Assembly: GCA_947488435.1 (NCBI GenBank)
Contig: CANKZG010000001.1
Coordinates: forward strand, 670,308 to 734,307
Source of the DNA: an uncultured Flavobacteriaceae bacterium
GTDB lineage: Bacteria; Bacteroidota; Bacteroidia; Flavobacteriales; Flavobacteriaceae
Length of the DNA: 64,000 nt
Direction: 5' to 3'
Below are positions 8,789 through 18,864 of the stretch, piece by piece (positions within the stretch are counted from its first letter, which is position 1; each line of letters opens with the position of its first letter). The position numbers and the translations under genes were made by a program. The notes beneath the pieces were generated by a model that saw only the letters and a program-made list of their open reading frames with translations, made no database searches and was not told the origin of the DNA.

Positions 8789-11173
8789 ATGTTAAAAAGT
8801 TATATTCAAATTGCGTGGAGAAATCTTTTAAAACGAAAAGTTTTTACAGGCATTAATATCATCGGTTTAGCCATAGGTTTTGGCAGCAGTGTACTTATAT
8901 ACCTCTTCTTAAGTCATCATTTTTCATATGATAATTTTCATGCCAATTCCGAAAGAATTTATAGGGTAGTTACGGAAGGACATCGTGATGTTATTGGATA
9001 TGATGCCAGTGTACCTCCTGCATTTGCAAAGGAATTTCGAACACGTTATAACTATGCAGAGAAAGTAGCTAAAATCTCAAACTGGGATAACAATCTCATC
9101 AATATTTCAAATGAGAATACGGTTGCTCAAGTGAAGGAAGATGCTGTTTTTGCAGAGCAAGACTTTTTTGAAATCATGTCTTTCCCGTTAAAAGAAAGAA
9201 CGGGAAACCGCACTTTGGATGAGCCAGAAACTGCTTACCTCACAGAAAGAATGGCCAAAAAATTATTCGGAACGGATAATGTTTTAGGGAAAACATTTAT
9301 TCTAGAAAACCAAGAGACTTTTGAAGTCATTGGGGTTTTAAAGAATATTCCAAAAAACTCCTTAATTACTGAGGAAATCTTTCTGTCTTTTGTCACTTTA
9401 GAAAAATTCGGAGACTTTGTAGCTCAAGATACTTGGGGAGGAATCAGTGATAACTTGCAGTGCTTTGTATTGTTGCACCCTAACCAAAACGTTGCGGCTA
9501 TAGAGAATCAAATTTTAGAACTCCCTAAAGAATTTCGTCCTGATAGCAAGAACAAGCACATCTATAAATTACAGGCTTTATCAGATATTCATTTTAATGC
9601 TCGATATGGTGGCATTGACCCTGCTTTGTTCTGGATTTTTGGACTTATTGGTTTCTTCTTAATAACTATTGCGTGTATCAATTTTATCAACATTTCTGCC
9701 GCTCAGGCTTTTTATCGCTCCAAAGAGATTGGCATCCGTAAAGTACTAGGTGGGTTTAGGCATCATTTATTTTGGCAGTTTTTATCAGAAACCTTTGTAA
9801 TTAGTCTTTTTGCGTTAGGCCTTGGTATCGTATTAGCGGTTGCTTTCTTGCCTTCATTTAACAACTTGTTTCAAATACAACTTGCATTTGAAGACCTTCT
9901 GAATGCCAAATTTTTAATCTTTACCCTTTTAATACTTGTACTAGTCTCCCTGTTGTCTGGCAGTTATCCCGGTATTTTAATGTCACGCATTATCCCAGTA
10001 CTAGCGCTCAAAGGAAAATTAACGCATAACGATACTGGTGGAAAAACAACAAGGAAAGTCTTGGTAATCGCTCAATTTACTATTTCAATAATTTTAATTG
10101 TTGCCACAGTGATTATTTCAAGGCAAATAAATTATGCTGTCAATTCGGATTTGGGTTTTGATAAAGAATCCCTTGTTATGCTACCCATTCCAGCGGATTT
10201 AGAGCGTGTGCAACTCAATAGTTTGAAGGAAAGAATTAGTCAAATCTCAGGGGTACAATCAATCACTGCTTGTTTAAGTAGTCCGGGAGGAGCAGATAAC
10301 GATTGGGGAACAAGTATCAAATTCAATAATCGTCCAGAAAATGAAGAATTTAGTATTCAGGCCAAACTGGGAGATGTTGATTTCTTAAACACCTTTGACC
10401 TTTCTTTGGTTTCCGGCAGAAACTTCTTTGAAAACGATTCTGTTACAGAGATTCTTGTAAATGAAAAACTTGCGGAAAAATTAGGCATCTCCGCATCTGA
10501 AGAACTGCTCGGTAAGCAAATCGCTATGAACGGTGGCGGCATACAAGGTACAATTGTAGGTGTAGTAAAGAATTTTCATAACTATAATTTCACAGAAGGT
10601 ATTAGTCCCATTTTTATTGCTGATTATCATAGTTGGTATAGCGAATTGGGAATTAAAATAAGTGAAGGTAATACCGCGCATGTCTTAGCACAGATTGGAG
10701 AAGAATGGTCTGAAACATTCAAGGGCTATGTTTACGAATATCGTTTTTTAGATGATCGCGTTGCCAGGCAGTACGAAAATGAGCAACGCTACCTTTCTTT
10801 ATCCAAAGTTTTTTCTGCATTAGCCATTTTTATCGGATGTCTTGGCCTTTATGGTCTTATCCTATTTTTTGTAGGGCAACGCACCAAAGAAATAGGGATA
10901 CGAAAAGTATTAGGAAGTAATGTGGGGAATATTCTAGCACTATTTACAGCAGATTTTTTCAAGCTTATTCTAATTGCCGGAGTAATAGCAACACCTCTGG
11001 CATGGTACTTTATGGAGCAATGGTTGCAAGGGTATACCTATCGCACTGAAATCCCTTGGTGGGCATTTGTGCTTGCCATCGTTTCCATAATGGGAATAAC
11101 TCTAGTAACCATCAGTTATCAAACGCTTAAAGTGGCTATAGCCAATCCCATTAAAAGCCTGCGTACCGAGTAA
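8789..11173 (+). CDS. MacB/FtsX-type ABC permease P4
   Basis: This 794-residue permease starts 32 nt after P3. An open frame reaches back to 8642 inside P3, but the ATG at 8789 restores the family start MLKSYIQIAWRNLL, so it is preferred. The periplasmic entry is SHHFSYDNFH. Coupling segments are AQAFYRSKEIGIRKVLGG (about 303-320) and GQRTKEIGIRKVLGSN near 705. The second periplasmic domain reads VGVVKNFHNYNF, with N for the common D. The end is NPIKSLRTE. The sequence KEFRTRYNYAEKVAKISNW in the first periplasmic domain has no close match in its neighbours, consistent with a diverged ligand- or partner-facing surface. Confidence 0.93.
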   Translation: MLKSYIQIAWRNLLKRKVFTGINIIGLAIGFGSSVLIYLFLSHHFSYDNFHANSERIYRVVTEGHRDVIGYDASVPPAFAKEFRTRYNYAEKVAKISNWDNNLINISNENTVAQVKEDAVFAEQDFFEIMSFPLKERTGNRTLDEPETAYLTERMAKKLFGTDNVLGKTFILENQETFEVIGVLKNIPKNSLITEEIFLSFVTLEKFGDFVAQDTWGGISDNLQCFVLLHPNQNVAAIENQILELPKEFRPDSKNKHIYKLQALSDIHFNARYGGIDPALFWIFGLIGFFLITIACINFINISAAQAFYRSKEIGIRKVLGGFRHHLFWQFLSETFVISLFALGLGIVLAVAFLPSFNNLFQIQLAFEDLLNAKFLIFTLLILVLVSLLSGSYPGILMSRIIPVLALKGKLTHNDTGGKTTRKVLVIAQFTISIILIVATVIISRQINYAVNSDLGFDKESLVMLPIPADLERVQLNSLKERISQISGVQSITACLSSPGGADNDWGTSIKFNNRPENEEFSIQAKLGDVDFLNTFDLSLVSGRNFFENDSVTEILVNEKLAEKLGISASEELLGKQIAMNGGGIQGTIVGVVKNFHNYNFTEGISPIFIADYHSWYSELGIKISEGNTAHVLAQIGEEWSETFKGYVYEYRFLDDRVARQYENEQRYLSLSKVFSALAIFIGCLGLYGLILFFVGQRTKEIGIRKVLGSNVGNILALFTADFFKLILIAGVIATPLAWYFMEQWLQGYTYRTEIPWWAFVLAIVSIMGITLVTISYQTLKVAIANPIKSLRTE

Positions 11174-11200
11174 ATCATCAGCAATCAAAAAAGTTAGGTC

Positions 11201-13627
11201 ATGTTAAAAAATCATTTAAAAATAGCTTGGAGAAACCTCACCAAAAATAAATTACAAACTACAATTAATTTATTGGGGTTAACGGTAGGAACGGTAAGTT
11301 GTCTTATTATACTGCTTTATGTTTTTAATCAGTTTGGGTACGATTTGCATCATAAAGATGCAAATTCTTTGTATCGGGTAACAACCAGACTTAAAAGCAA
11401 TACCAATAGTATTGATAATCATTCTGCAGCTGCAAGTCCTCCCATTGCTTTTGCTTTAAAAGAAGATTTTCCCGAAGTAAAAGAAGCCTGTCGCATTGTT
11501 TATTTTGGAGAGGGAAACGACAACTTAATCCGTGTAGCAGGCCGTAATGAAAGTTATTATGAACCTAGAGGTTATGTAGCCGACTCCACCTTCTTTAAAC
11601 TCTTTACGTATCCTTTATTAGAAGGCACTGTTTCTAACATATTAAATGCTCCAAATAGCATTGCACTTTCCGCTAGTTTAGCTAAGAAGCTCTTCGGCGC
11701 AGAAAAAGCGCTTGATAAAACATTGGTTTTGGGTGCGGGGGATCAAGAACTTAACATTACGGTAACTGGTGTTTTTGAGGATAACTTTGAGAAAACACAT
11801 CTAAATCCGAATTACATTTTAAGCATGACTTCTCCAGGAGTTGGGGCATTTGTACGTAGTGTAGAAAATTATGCAACTCAAAATTTCGTTTATACCTATA
11901 TAAAATTAAATCCTCAGACTAACCCGAGAACTTTGGAAGCAAAATTTCCAGAGTTTCTGCAAACTAGAGGGGCATCCGACCTTGCTGCTGCAGGTTTTGA
12001 TAAAAAATTACAGCTCCAAGCTGTCGCAGACATTCACCTGTATTCCAATTCCATTGATTTTCAAATAGGGAATGTTTCAAATATTGATTATCTCTATGCT
12101 ATGCTGATATTAGCATTGATCATTCAAGTTGTCGCTTGCATTAACTTCATTAATCTTAGTACGGCAAGAGCCAATAAACGTGCTAAAGAAATTGGGGTCC
12201 GAAAAGTTGTTGGAGCAGATAAAGGCTCTTTAATTCGTCAATTTCTAGGAGAATCTTTTCTCCTAGCATTATTTGCTTCGATTATTAGTATTCCTATAGT
12301 TATGGCAATTTTACCTCTGGTAAATCAACTTACCCAAGGAGATATTGTTATCACCGATATCTTAACCTTCCAGGTTTTTGGTGTATTACTAGTTTTAAGC
12401 ATTGTTACTGGGTTATTTGCAGGAGCCTATCCTGCTTTGGTCTTGTCTTCTATAAAACCAATTAAGGTACTCAAAGGGGTTGTAAACTTAAAATCGGGAA
12501 ATGGGAACCTAAGAAAGGCATTAGTTGTTTTTCAGTTTGTGGTATCTACTACCCTAATTGCTGCAGTGATTATAATAACACAACAATTGCAATTTATCCA
12601 GAATAAAGATATGGGGTTTGATAAGGAAAATCTTATCGCTATTCGGTTAGGTACAGATGAATTATCCAGCAATTACGATGCTTTAAAAACTCAAATTTTA
12701 AGTGTTCCTGGTGTAGCAGAAGTTACGGGAAGTAATAACTATCCTTCGGAGTTTATTTTAGGGGATTTAGGATTGCATCTTCCTGGTGAAGATCCAACCG
12801 TTCAAACCGCAGTTTACTATAATGGGATCAGCGAAAATTATTTTAATACCGTTAACACTCCTTTGCTTACCGGGCGGGATTTACGAGCTAATGACAGTAC
12901 GCAAGTAATTGTTAATAAGGCAACAATAGATGCTTTCAACATTCCTCTTGAAAATGCCCTTGCTACTACGCTAGTGCAAACCTATGAGGGGGAGCAGCAG
13001 TTTTTTGAAATTGTTGGTGTAGTTAAAGATTATCATTTTGCATCTTTAAAAGAAGCCATTAGGCCTATTCTCCTTTTCAACGAAACTGAACCTGATTGGC
13101 TGATTGCCAAAACAACTACGACCGATTTTAAAACTCTTTTGACGCAGCTAGAGGCAAACTGGAAAGCCACAAACCCTTATGCTCCTTTTGTCTATACTTT
13201 TGTAGATGAACATGTAAAAAAATTGTACGAGGAGGAGCAGCGTTTAGGGAAAATATCGGTCATCTTTACCATCCTTGCTATACTCATTAGCTGTTTGGGT
13301 TTATTTGGTTTGGTCTCCTATGTTGCGGAACAAAAGAAAAAAGAAATTGGAATTCGCAAAGTCCTTGGTGCCAGTATTAATTCTGTAGTTACCTTGCTTA
13401 CCACAGACTTTGTGAAATTGGTATTTGTTGCTTTGATTATTGCAACTCCTATCGCTTACTATTTTATGCAGCGCTGGTTAGAAGGCTTTACCTACAACAT
13501 TAATATTCAATGGTGGGTTTTTGTTTTAGCAGGAACTTTTGCACTTATGATCACTTTACTCACAGTAGGTTTTCAATCTATAAAATCCGCATTGGCTAAT
13601 CCGGTAACAAGTTTACGAACCGAATAA
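11201..13627 (+). CDS. MacB/FtsX-type ABC permease P5
   Basis: This 808-residue two-half permease starts 27 nt after P4 with MLKNHLKIAWRNLTKNK. The periplasmic entry YVFNQFGYDLHH departs from the usual DELSYD pattern. Coupling segments are ARANKRAKEIGVRKVVGADK (about 316-335) and EQKKKEIGIRKVLGASI near 715. In the first periplasmic domain VTGVFEDNFEKTHL replaces the proline-containing VTGV-x-D-x-P-x-NS block. The second domain keeps VGVVKDYHFASLK. The tail is NPVTSLRTE. TM5 reads LVVFQFVVSTTLIAAVIIITQQ, the standard start of the second half. Reading frame and length are normal, so it is probably functional. Confidence 0.93.
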   Translation: MLKNHLKIAWRNLTKNKLQTTINLLGLTVGTVSCLIILLYVFNQFGYDLHHKDANSLYRVTTRLKSNTNSIDNHSAAASPPIAFALKEDFPEVKEACRIVYFGEGNDNLIRVAGRNESYYEPRGYVADSTFFKLFTYPLLEGTVSNILNAPNSIALSASLAKKLFGAEKALDKTLVLGAGDQELNITVTGVFEDNFEKTHLNPNYILSMTSPGVGAFVRSVENYATQNFVYTYIKLNPQTNPRTLEAKFPEFLQTRGASDLAAAGFDKKLQLQAVADIHLYSNSIDFQIGNVSNIDYLYAMLILALIIQVVACINFINLSTARANKRAKEIGVRKVVGADKGSLIRQFLGESFLLALFASIISIPIVMAILPLVNQLTQGDIVITDILTFQVFGVLLVLSIVTGLFAGAYPALVLSSIKPIKVLKGVVNLKSGNGNLRKALVVFQFVVSTTLIAAVIIITQQLQFIQNKDMGFDKENLIAIRLGTDELSSNYDALKTQILSVPGVAEVTGSNNYPSEFILGDLGLHLPGEDPTVQTAVYYNGISENYFNTVNTPLLTGRDLRANDSTQVIVNKATIDAFNIPLENALATTLVQTYEGEQQFFEIVGVVKDYHFASLKEAIRPILLFNETEPDWLIAKTTTTDFKTLLTQLEANWKATNPYAPFVYTFVDEHVKKLYEEEQRLGKISVIFTILAILISCLGLFGLVSYVAEQKKKEIGIRKVLGASINSVVTLLTTDFVKLVFVALIIATPIAYYFMQRWLEGFTYNINIQWWVFVLAGTFALMITLLTVGFQSIKSALANPVTSLRTE

Positions 13628-13650
13628 TTTATCAATAAAAACGAATTGTT

Positions 13651-16056
13651 ATGTTTAAAAATTATATAAAAATCGCATGGCGGAATCTGGTTAAAAATAA
13701 AGGGTATGCAGCTATCAACATTGGAGGGCTTGCCATGGGAATGGCCTGTTTTCTGATGATAGCACTATTCATTCGTCACGAACTTTCCTATGATACATAT
13801 CATGCTAACAAAAACAATATTTATCGAGTTGTTCATGAATATGATAAAGACAATTCCGAAAACAGTAATATTTGGGGAAATGCACCAGTTGGTGCTGCAC
13901 TTAAAACAGATTTTTCTGAAGTAAAAGAAATCGTCCAATTTTCTGGGAGAGCAGACCTTCTTTTCAAATATGGAGAAAATGTTTTTCAAGAGGATAATTG
14001 TTTTTTTGTCGATGCAGCTGTTTTCGATGTATTCAGTTGGCCGCTTATCTCTGGGAATCCGAAAACAGCCTTAGAAGCGCCATACTCTGTTGTACTTACC
14101 GAAAGTGCTGCAATTCGTTATTTTGGAGCTGAAGATCCAATTGGAAAAACAATTGAAGGGAGTCTCGCAGCAGGCAGAGCTGATGAAGGCAACTATACCG
14201 TTACTGGGGTAATGAAAGATATTCCTTCAAATTCTCATTTTAGGTTCGACGTTCTTATGTCCATGGCTACATTTCGTCAAAATAGAGCCGATATTTTTGA
14301 CTCTTGGGGGTATGTAGATTTTTACACTTATTTCTTATCGTCAGAAAAACTGGATTTAACTGCCTTTCAATTGAAAATTCCAGACTTTCTAGCGCAACAC
14401 TTAACTATAAGTAATGACCGCTATTACAACCTAAGTTTTGAACCGATACTAAACGCCTATTTGCATTCTAAAGCTGGCAGGCAACCTGGTGTTACCGGAA
14501 ACCTTTCCAATCTATATATTTTTACAATAATTGGTTTATTTATTCTCATTATTGCCTGTATTAATTTTATGAATCTTGCCACGGCACGTTCTATGGAGCG
14601 AGCTAAGGAAGTGGGAATTCGAAAAGTAATTGGAGCTCAAAAAAAAGGGTTGATTTATCAATTTTTAGGGGAATCCCTGGTAATGGTAATGTGCGCTGCT
14701 CTATTAGGTCTAGGAATTGTATTTATGTGCCTTCCTTGGATGCGAGAATTAACCGGAAAAGGTTTCGTCATTAGTGATGTTTTTAGTGTTCCGATGCTAC
14801 TAATATATGGTACCGCGGTTTTTATCACCGCATTTTTAGCTGGAACATATCCTGCTTTAATTTTATCACGTTTTAAACCCATAAGTGTACTTAAAGGTGT
14901 TTTTAAAAAATCAACCCAAGGGGTGCATTTAAGAAAAAGTTTAGTTGTTTTTCAATTCAGCCTTTCTATAGCACTCATTGCCAGTACCGTAATTGTATAC
15001 CTGCAATTAGATTATATGTTGAATAAAAAGCTTGGGTTTGATCAAGAGCAAATGCTAGTTCTTGATTTCAATTTTGATGAACAAATTGGTGAAAATTTAG
15101 AGCCAGTCAAAGAACAGTTTTTGAATATTTCAGGGGTGCAATCCATAGCTGCATCTCGAAGTGTGCCCGGGAGTTATTTCCCAAATGCCGGCACACAAAT
15201 TGAATCCCAACAGGGAGAGATGATTCCCAAAAGTCCAGCACTGTTTGAGGTTGATGTAGATTTCATTCCACATTTTAAAATAGAGATGGTTGCCGGAAGG
15301 TCATATTCAAGGGCTTTCCCCACAGATACCATTTCTGCAATGGTTATTAATGAAGCAGCGGTAAAACTATATGGTTATTCCAATCCTAATGATATTATTG
15401 GAAAGCGTTTTGAACAATGGGGTAAAGAGGGCGTTATTATCGGAGTAACGAAGGATTTTAATTTTCTTTCATTACATCAAAAAGTGGAACCCTTAACACT
15501 TCGATTGGAACCTTATTCAAGTAGATACCTGAGTCTACAAGTAACATCGGAGAACTTAACGACCACCATAGCAGAGATACAAAGTACTTGGAGTTCCATA
15601 GTCCCCAACAGGCCTTTTTTATACAGTTTTCTGGATCAGTCATTTAATGAACAATACGAAGCTGATATTAGATTTAGAAAACTCTTTACTATATTTTCTT
15701 TTCTAGCTATAATTATTGCCTGCTTAGGACTTTTAGGGTTAGCTACGTATAGTGCCGTTCAACGCACAAAAGAAATCGGTGTACGAAAAGTTTTAGGCGC
15801 AGAAGCTTCAAATATTATTAGCCTCCTTTCTAAAGATTTCTTAAAGCTTGTTTTAATAGCTATTCTGGTAGCGACACCATTCTCTTGGTATGCCATGCAT
15901 ATATGGCTGGAAGGCTATGCCTATCAGATAGAAATGCAGTGGTGGATCTTTGGTTTGGCGGGCTTATTAGCTTTATTTATTGCAGTGTTAACTGTTAGTT
16001 TCCATGCTGTTAAAGCGTCAAAAGCAAACCCCGTAAAAAGTTTACGTACAGAGTAA
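13651..16056 (+). CDS. MacB/FtsX-type ABC permease P6
   Basis: This 801-residue permease begins 23 nt after P5 with MFKNYIKIAWRNLVKNK. It is close to the family consensus: RHELSYDTYH after TM1, VTGVMKDIPSNSHFRF in periplasmic domain 1, VTKDFNFLSLH in domain 2, and coupling segments ARSMERAKEVGIRKVIGAQK and VQRTKEIGVRKVLGAEA. In the second coupling segment GAEA replaces the usual GASV, adding an acidic residue next to the putative ATPase contact. The C-terminus is NPVKSLRTE. The spacer after it carries the motif TCATCAAAAAAC that recurs before P11. Confidence 0.93.
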   Translation: MFKNYIKIAWRNLVKNKGYAAINIGGLAMGMACFLMIALFIRHELSYDTYHANKNNIYRVVHEYDKDNSENSNIWGNAPVGAALKTDFSEVKEIVQFSGRADLLFKYGENVFQEDNCFFVDAAVFDVFSWPLISGNPKTALEAPYSVVLTESAAIRYFGAEDPIGKTIEGSLAAGRADEGNYTVTGVMKDIPSNSHFRFDVLMSMATFRQNRADIFDSWGYVDFYTYFLSSEKLDLTAFQLKIPDFLAQHLTISNDRYYNLSFEPILNAYLHSKAGRQPGVTGNLSNLYIFTIIGLFILIIACINFMNLATARSMERAKEVGIRKVIGAQKKGLIYQFLGESLVMVMCAALLGLGIVFMCLPWMRELTGKGFVISDVFSVPMLLIYGTAVFITAFLAGTYPALILSRFKPISVLKGVFKKSTQGVHLRKSLVVFQFSLSIALIASTVIVYLQLDYMLNKKLGFDQEQMLVLDFNFDEQIGENLEPVKEQFLNISGVQSIAASRSVPGSYFPNAGTQIESQQGEMIPKSPALFEVDVDFIPHFKIEMVAGRSYSRAFPTDTISAMVINEAAVKLYGYSNPNDIIGKRFEQWGKEGVIIGVTKDFNFLSLHQKVEPLTLRLEPYSSRYLSLQVTSENLTTTIAEIQSTWSSIVPNRPFLYSFLDQSFNEQYEADIRFRKLFTIFSFLAIIIACLGLLGLATYSAVQRTKEIGVRKVLGAEASNIISLLSKDFLKLVLIAILVATPFSWYAMHIWLEGYAYQIEMQWWIFGLAGLLALFIAVLTVSFHAVKASKANPVKSLRTE

Positions 16057-16080
16057 TTCATCATCAAAAAACAAAGGATC

Positions 16081-18510
16081 ATGTTAAAAAATCATATTAA
16101 AATAGCCTGGCGTAGTCTTAAAAAACAACCTTTTTTTACCTTCTTAAACACCTTTGGACTGGCTATTGGTATGGCTGGAGGAATACTTATTAGCTTATAT
16201 GTTTATGATGAATTGAGTTATGACGAAATGTTTGCCGATGCACATCGCATCCACCGTGTCGATCTCGATGTAAAATTTGGCGGAGATGCTCAAGAATCCG
16301 CTGAAGTTTCAGCGCCTATGGCAAAGGCCATGGAAAATGATTTTGCTCAGGTAGAAACGACGACTAGGTTTAGAAATCTAGGGAGCATGCTACTCCGAAA
16401 AAGTGATGTCCAAATCAATGTTAAAGAGCAGGGTGTTACCTATGTGGATGCCTCGTTTTTTAGGATGTTTGGTGTTGAACTTTTATACGGAGACGTTACT
16501 ACTGCACTTAAAGAACCAAATACAATAGTATTAACCAAAACGGCTGCCGAAAAACATTTTGGCATAAACAGAGCCGTAGGTCAAACCTTATTATTAGACA
16601 ATACAGATACATATACCGTAACAGGAATTATAGACGATTTTCCTAAAAACTCCTTCTTAAGAGAACACACGGTATTTATTGCCATGGCTGGTTACGAGGA
16701 TGCGCAAAGTAACGATTGGGGGAGCCATAATTACTATACCTTCATTAAACTAATGCCCGATGTAAATATTGCTGATTTTCAAGCACCCTTACAATCTATG
16801 TTCGGCAAATATGTCATTCCCTACGCTCAGGAGTTCTACCCAGGTATAACGGAAGAGCAATTTTTAGCTTCTGGAAATTATCTTAACTATAAAACCATTG
16901 CACTAACTGATATTCATTTGTACTCCAATAAGGAGACAGAAATGAGCGCAAACAGTTCCATTCAAAATGTATATATACTTTCTTTTATCGGAATTTTTCT
17001 AATCGTACTGGCTAGTGTTAATTTTATGAATTTATCTACTGCCTACTCGCTTAAACGGGCCAAGGAGGTTGGAGTGCGTAAAACATTAGGATCAAACAAA
17101 TCCGAGCTTATCCGCCAATTCTTAACAGAATCGGGACTAATTACATTTATATCACTTGCTTTTGCTTTGGGACTGGTACTACTAACACTTCCGCTGTTTA
17201 ATACTCTTTCTGGAAGTGCTGTTACTATTCCTTTTACCAATCCATTTTTCTGGATATTACTTATTGTTGTTACCATTATTTTAGGGTTCCTTTCGGGAAG
17301 CTACCCCGCTTTTTTTATGTCACGGTTTCTCCCGGTTAAAGTGCTTAAGGGCAACGCAACACACTTAGGGGGAGGTAAAATCCGAAACGCTTTGGTCGTT
17401 TTTCAATTTACCATTTCAATATTATTAATTGTAGGCACTTTAGTGGTTTTTCAACAATTGCAATTCATTCAAAAAAAAGATTTAGGTTTTACCCAAGATC
17501 AGGTTTTGATCTTAGATGATGTATATGTAGCAGGAAACAATTTAACTTCCTTTAAGGAGGAAGTTCAAAATCTGGCACAAGTTGGAGGAGTATCGGTAAC
17601 CGGATACCTCCCTACACCCTCTTTTCGTTCAAGTACTTCTTTTTTTAAAGAAGGTGTTTCGGATCAGGAAAATACCATAAATATGCAATATTGGGCCGTC
17701 GATCATGATTATCTTTCTACCTTAAATATGCAACTTGTTGCAGGGCGGGATTTTAATCGCCAATTTAGTAATGACTCTACCGCGATTATATTGAATGAGT
17801 CGGCAGTCAGTATTTTAGGAGTAAGCCCTGAGGAGGCCTTAGGAATGCGATTATCGCGTAATTTTACCGACGAAGACGCTGTATTTTCAACCGTAATAGG
17901 AGTAGTTAAAGATTTCCATTTTGAATCGTTGCATGAAAATATCGGAGCATTAAGTCTTCGCTTGGGGAATTCAGAAGGAGCCATGATTGTAAAGCTCAAA
18001 GCAGGAGATTTTTCCAATACTATTGCTAAGATTAAAAGCCTTTGGAACGATGCTGCTCCAGAACAAGCTTTTAACTATGGTTTCATGGAAGACACCTTCA
18101 ATAACACATACAGAGCAGAACAACGATTGGGGCGTATTTTTGTGGCTTTTACCGTGTTATCTATTCTAATTGCCTGTCTTGGATTATTTGGGTTGGCAGC
18201 TTTTAATGCTGAAAAACGAACCAAAGAAATAGGGGTGCGAAAAGTGCTAGGAGCTAGTGTAAGTCAAATAAGCTATCACCTTACAAGTGATTTTCTAAAA
18301 CTGGTTGGTTTTGCCATTTTAATTGCATTGCCCATTGGGTGGTACGCCATGAATAGGTGGTTAGAAGATTTTACGTATCGTATAGAAATTGGATGGGATG
18401 TCTTTGCTATAGCCACCGCTCTAGCTATTTTAGTCGCTATAGTTACAGTAAGTTATCAGAGTATTAAAGCGGCTATCGTGAATCCAGTAAAAAGTTTAAG
18501 ATCCGAATAA
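16081..18510 (+). CDS. MacB/FtsX-type ABC permease P7, last before the 354-nt gap
   Basis: This 809-residue permease has the start MLKNHIKIAWRSLKKQ. The periplasmic entry is YDELSYDEMF. Domain 1 carries VTGIIDDFPKNSFL and domain 2 carries VIGVVKDFHFESLH, both near consensus. Coupling segments are AYSLKRAKEVGVRKTLGSNK and EKRTKEIGVRKVLGASV. Before TM2 its helix reads ASVNFMNLS where most copies have ACINFMNLS, so the cysteine shared by most of the array is lost. The tail is NPVKSLRSE. It is followed by the only long non-coding break in the array, so it may end the first transcription unit, although no terminator hairpin with a T-run was seen. Confidence 0.93.
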   Translation: MLKNHIKIAWRSLKKQPFFTFLNTFGLAIGMAGGILISLYVYDELSYDEMFADAHRIHRVDLDVKFGGDAQESAEVSAPMAKAMENDFAQVETTTRFRNLGSMLLRKSDVQINVKEQGVTYVDASFFRMFGVELLYGDVTTALKEPNTIVLTKTAAEKHFGINRAVGQTLLLDNTDTYTVTGIIDDFPKNSFLREHTVFIAMAGYEDAQSNDWGSHNYYTFIKLMPDVNIADFQAPLQSMFGKYVIPYAQEFYPGITEEQFLASGNYLNYKTIALTDIHLYSNKETEMSANSSIQNVYILSFIGIFLIVLASVNFMNLSTAYSLKRAKEVGVRKTLGSNKSELIRQFLTESGLITFISLAFALGLVLLTLPLFNTLSGSAVTIPFTNPFFWILLIVVTIILGFLSGSYPAFFMSRFLPVKVLKGNATHLGGGKIRNALVVFQFTISILLIVGTLVVFQQLQFIQKKDLGFTQDQVLILDDVYVAGNNLTSFKEEVQNLAQVGGVSVTGYLPTPSFRSSTSFFKEGVSDQENTINMQYWAVDHDYLSTLNMQLVAGRDFNRQFSNDSTAIILNESAVSILGVSPEEALGMRLSRNFTDEDAVFSTVIGVVKDFHFESLHENIGALSLRLGNSEGAMIVKLKAGDFSNTIAKIKSLWNDAAPEQAFNYGFMEDTFNNTYRAEQRLGRIFVAFTVLSILIACLGLFGLAAFNAEKRTKEIGVRKVLGASVSQISYHLTSDFLKLVGFAILIALPIGWYAMNRWLEDFTYRIEIGWDVFAIATALAILVAIVTVSYQSIKAAIVNPVKSLRSE

Positions 18511-18864
18511 TTGAAGTAACATAAACTACTTTTTCCGCATTATGCCTTTGCCCACGTAACAGCGCGCTAATTCTATCATCTTTAGGGTAAATAACGGTGA
18601 TGTAGAATCTGTAAAAATGGCTTGAAAATTTTATTGCGAAATAATCATCGCCAAAGCTGTATACATATTGGACATTTACTGTAAAATATTTTTACACGAT
18701 TTCTAGATTATTTATACTTTTAAAACTACAAACATCTAATAATCAATTATTTAAAATCTTGGCATGAGATTCGTTTCGTCATTTTAAGAGCCTTAACAAA
18801 TTTTATATGTATAAAACTATAATCATTTTATAGTTGTAATCACAACATCAAATACCAACATATA
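18511..18864 (+). promoter_or_regulatory. 354-nt intergenic gap between P7 and P8, probable regulatory region
   Basis: This is the only non-coding stretch longer than 300 nt in the window. It is AT-rich, especially from about 18650 on. I see no convincing open frame, no tRNA and no terminator. Near its end AACTATAA (18815-18822) and TTATAGTT (18828-18835) form a perfect 8-bp inverted repeat with a 5-nt loop, 29 nt before the P8 ATG. A clear TANNTTTG -7 box was not found. The likely role is a second promoter with an operator or leader hairpin for P8-P13; this is inference from position. Confidence 0.45.

Noticed and set aside
18815..18835. Inverted repeat as a rho-independent terminator for P7
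   Set aside because: It is over 300 nt past the P7 stop, is AT-only apart from one base pair, and has no following T-run. An operator or leader role is more likely.
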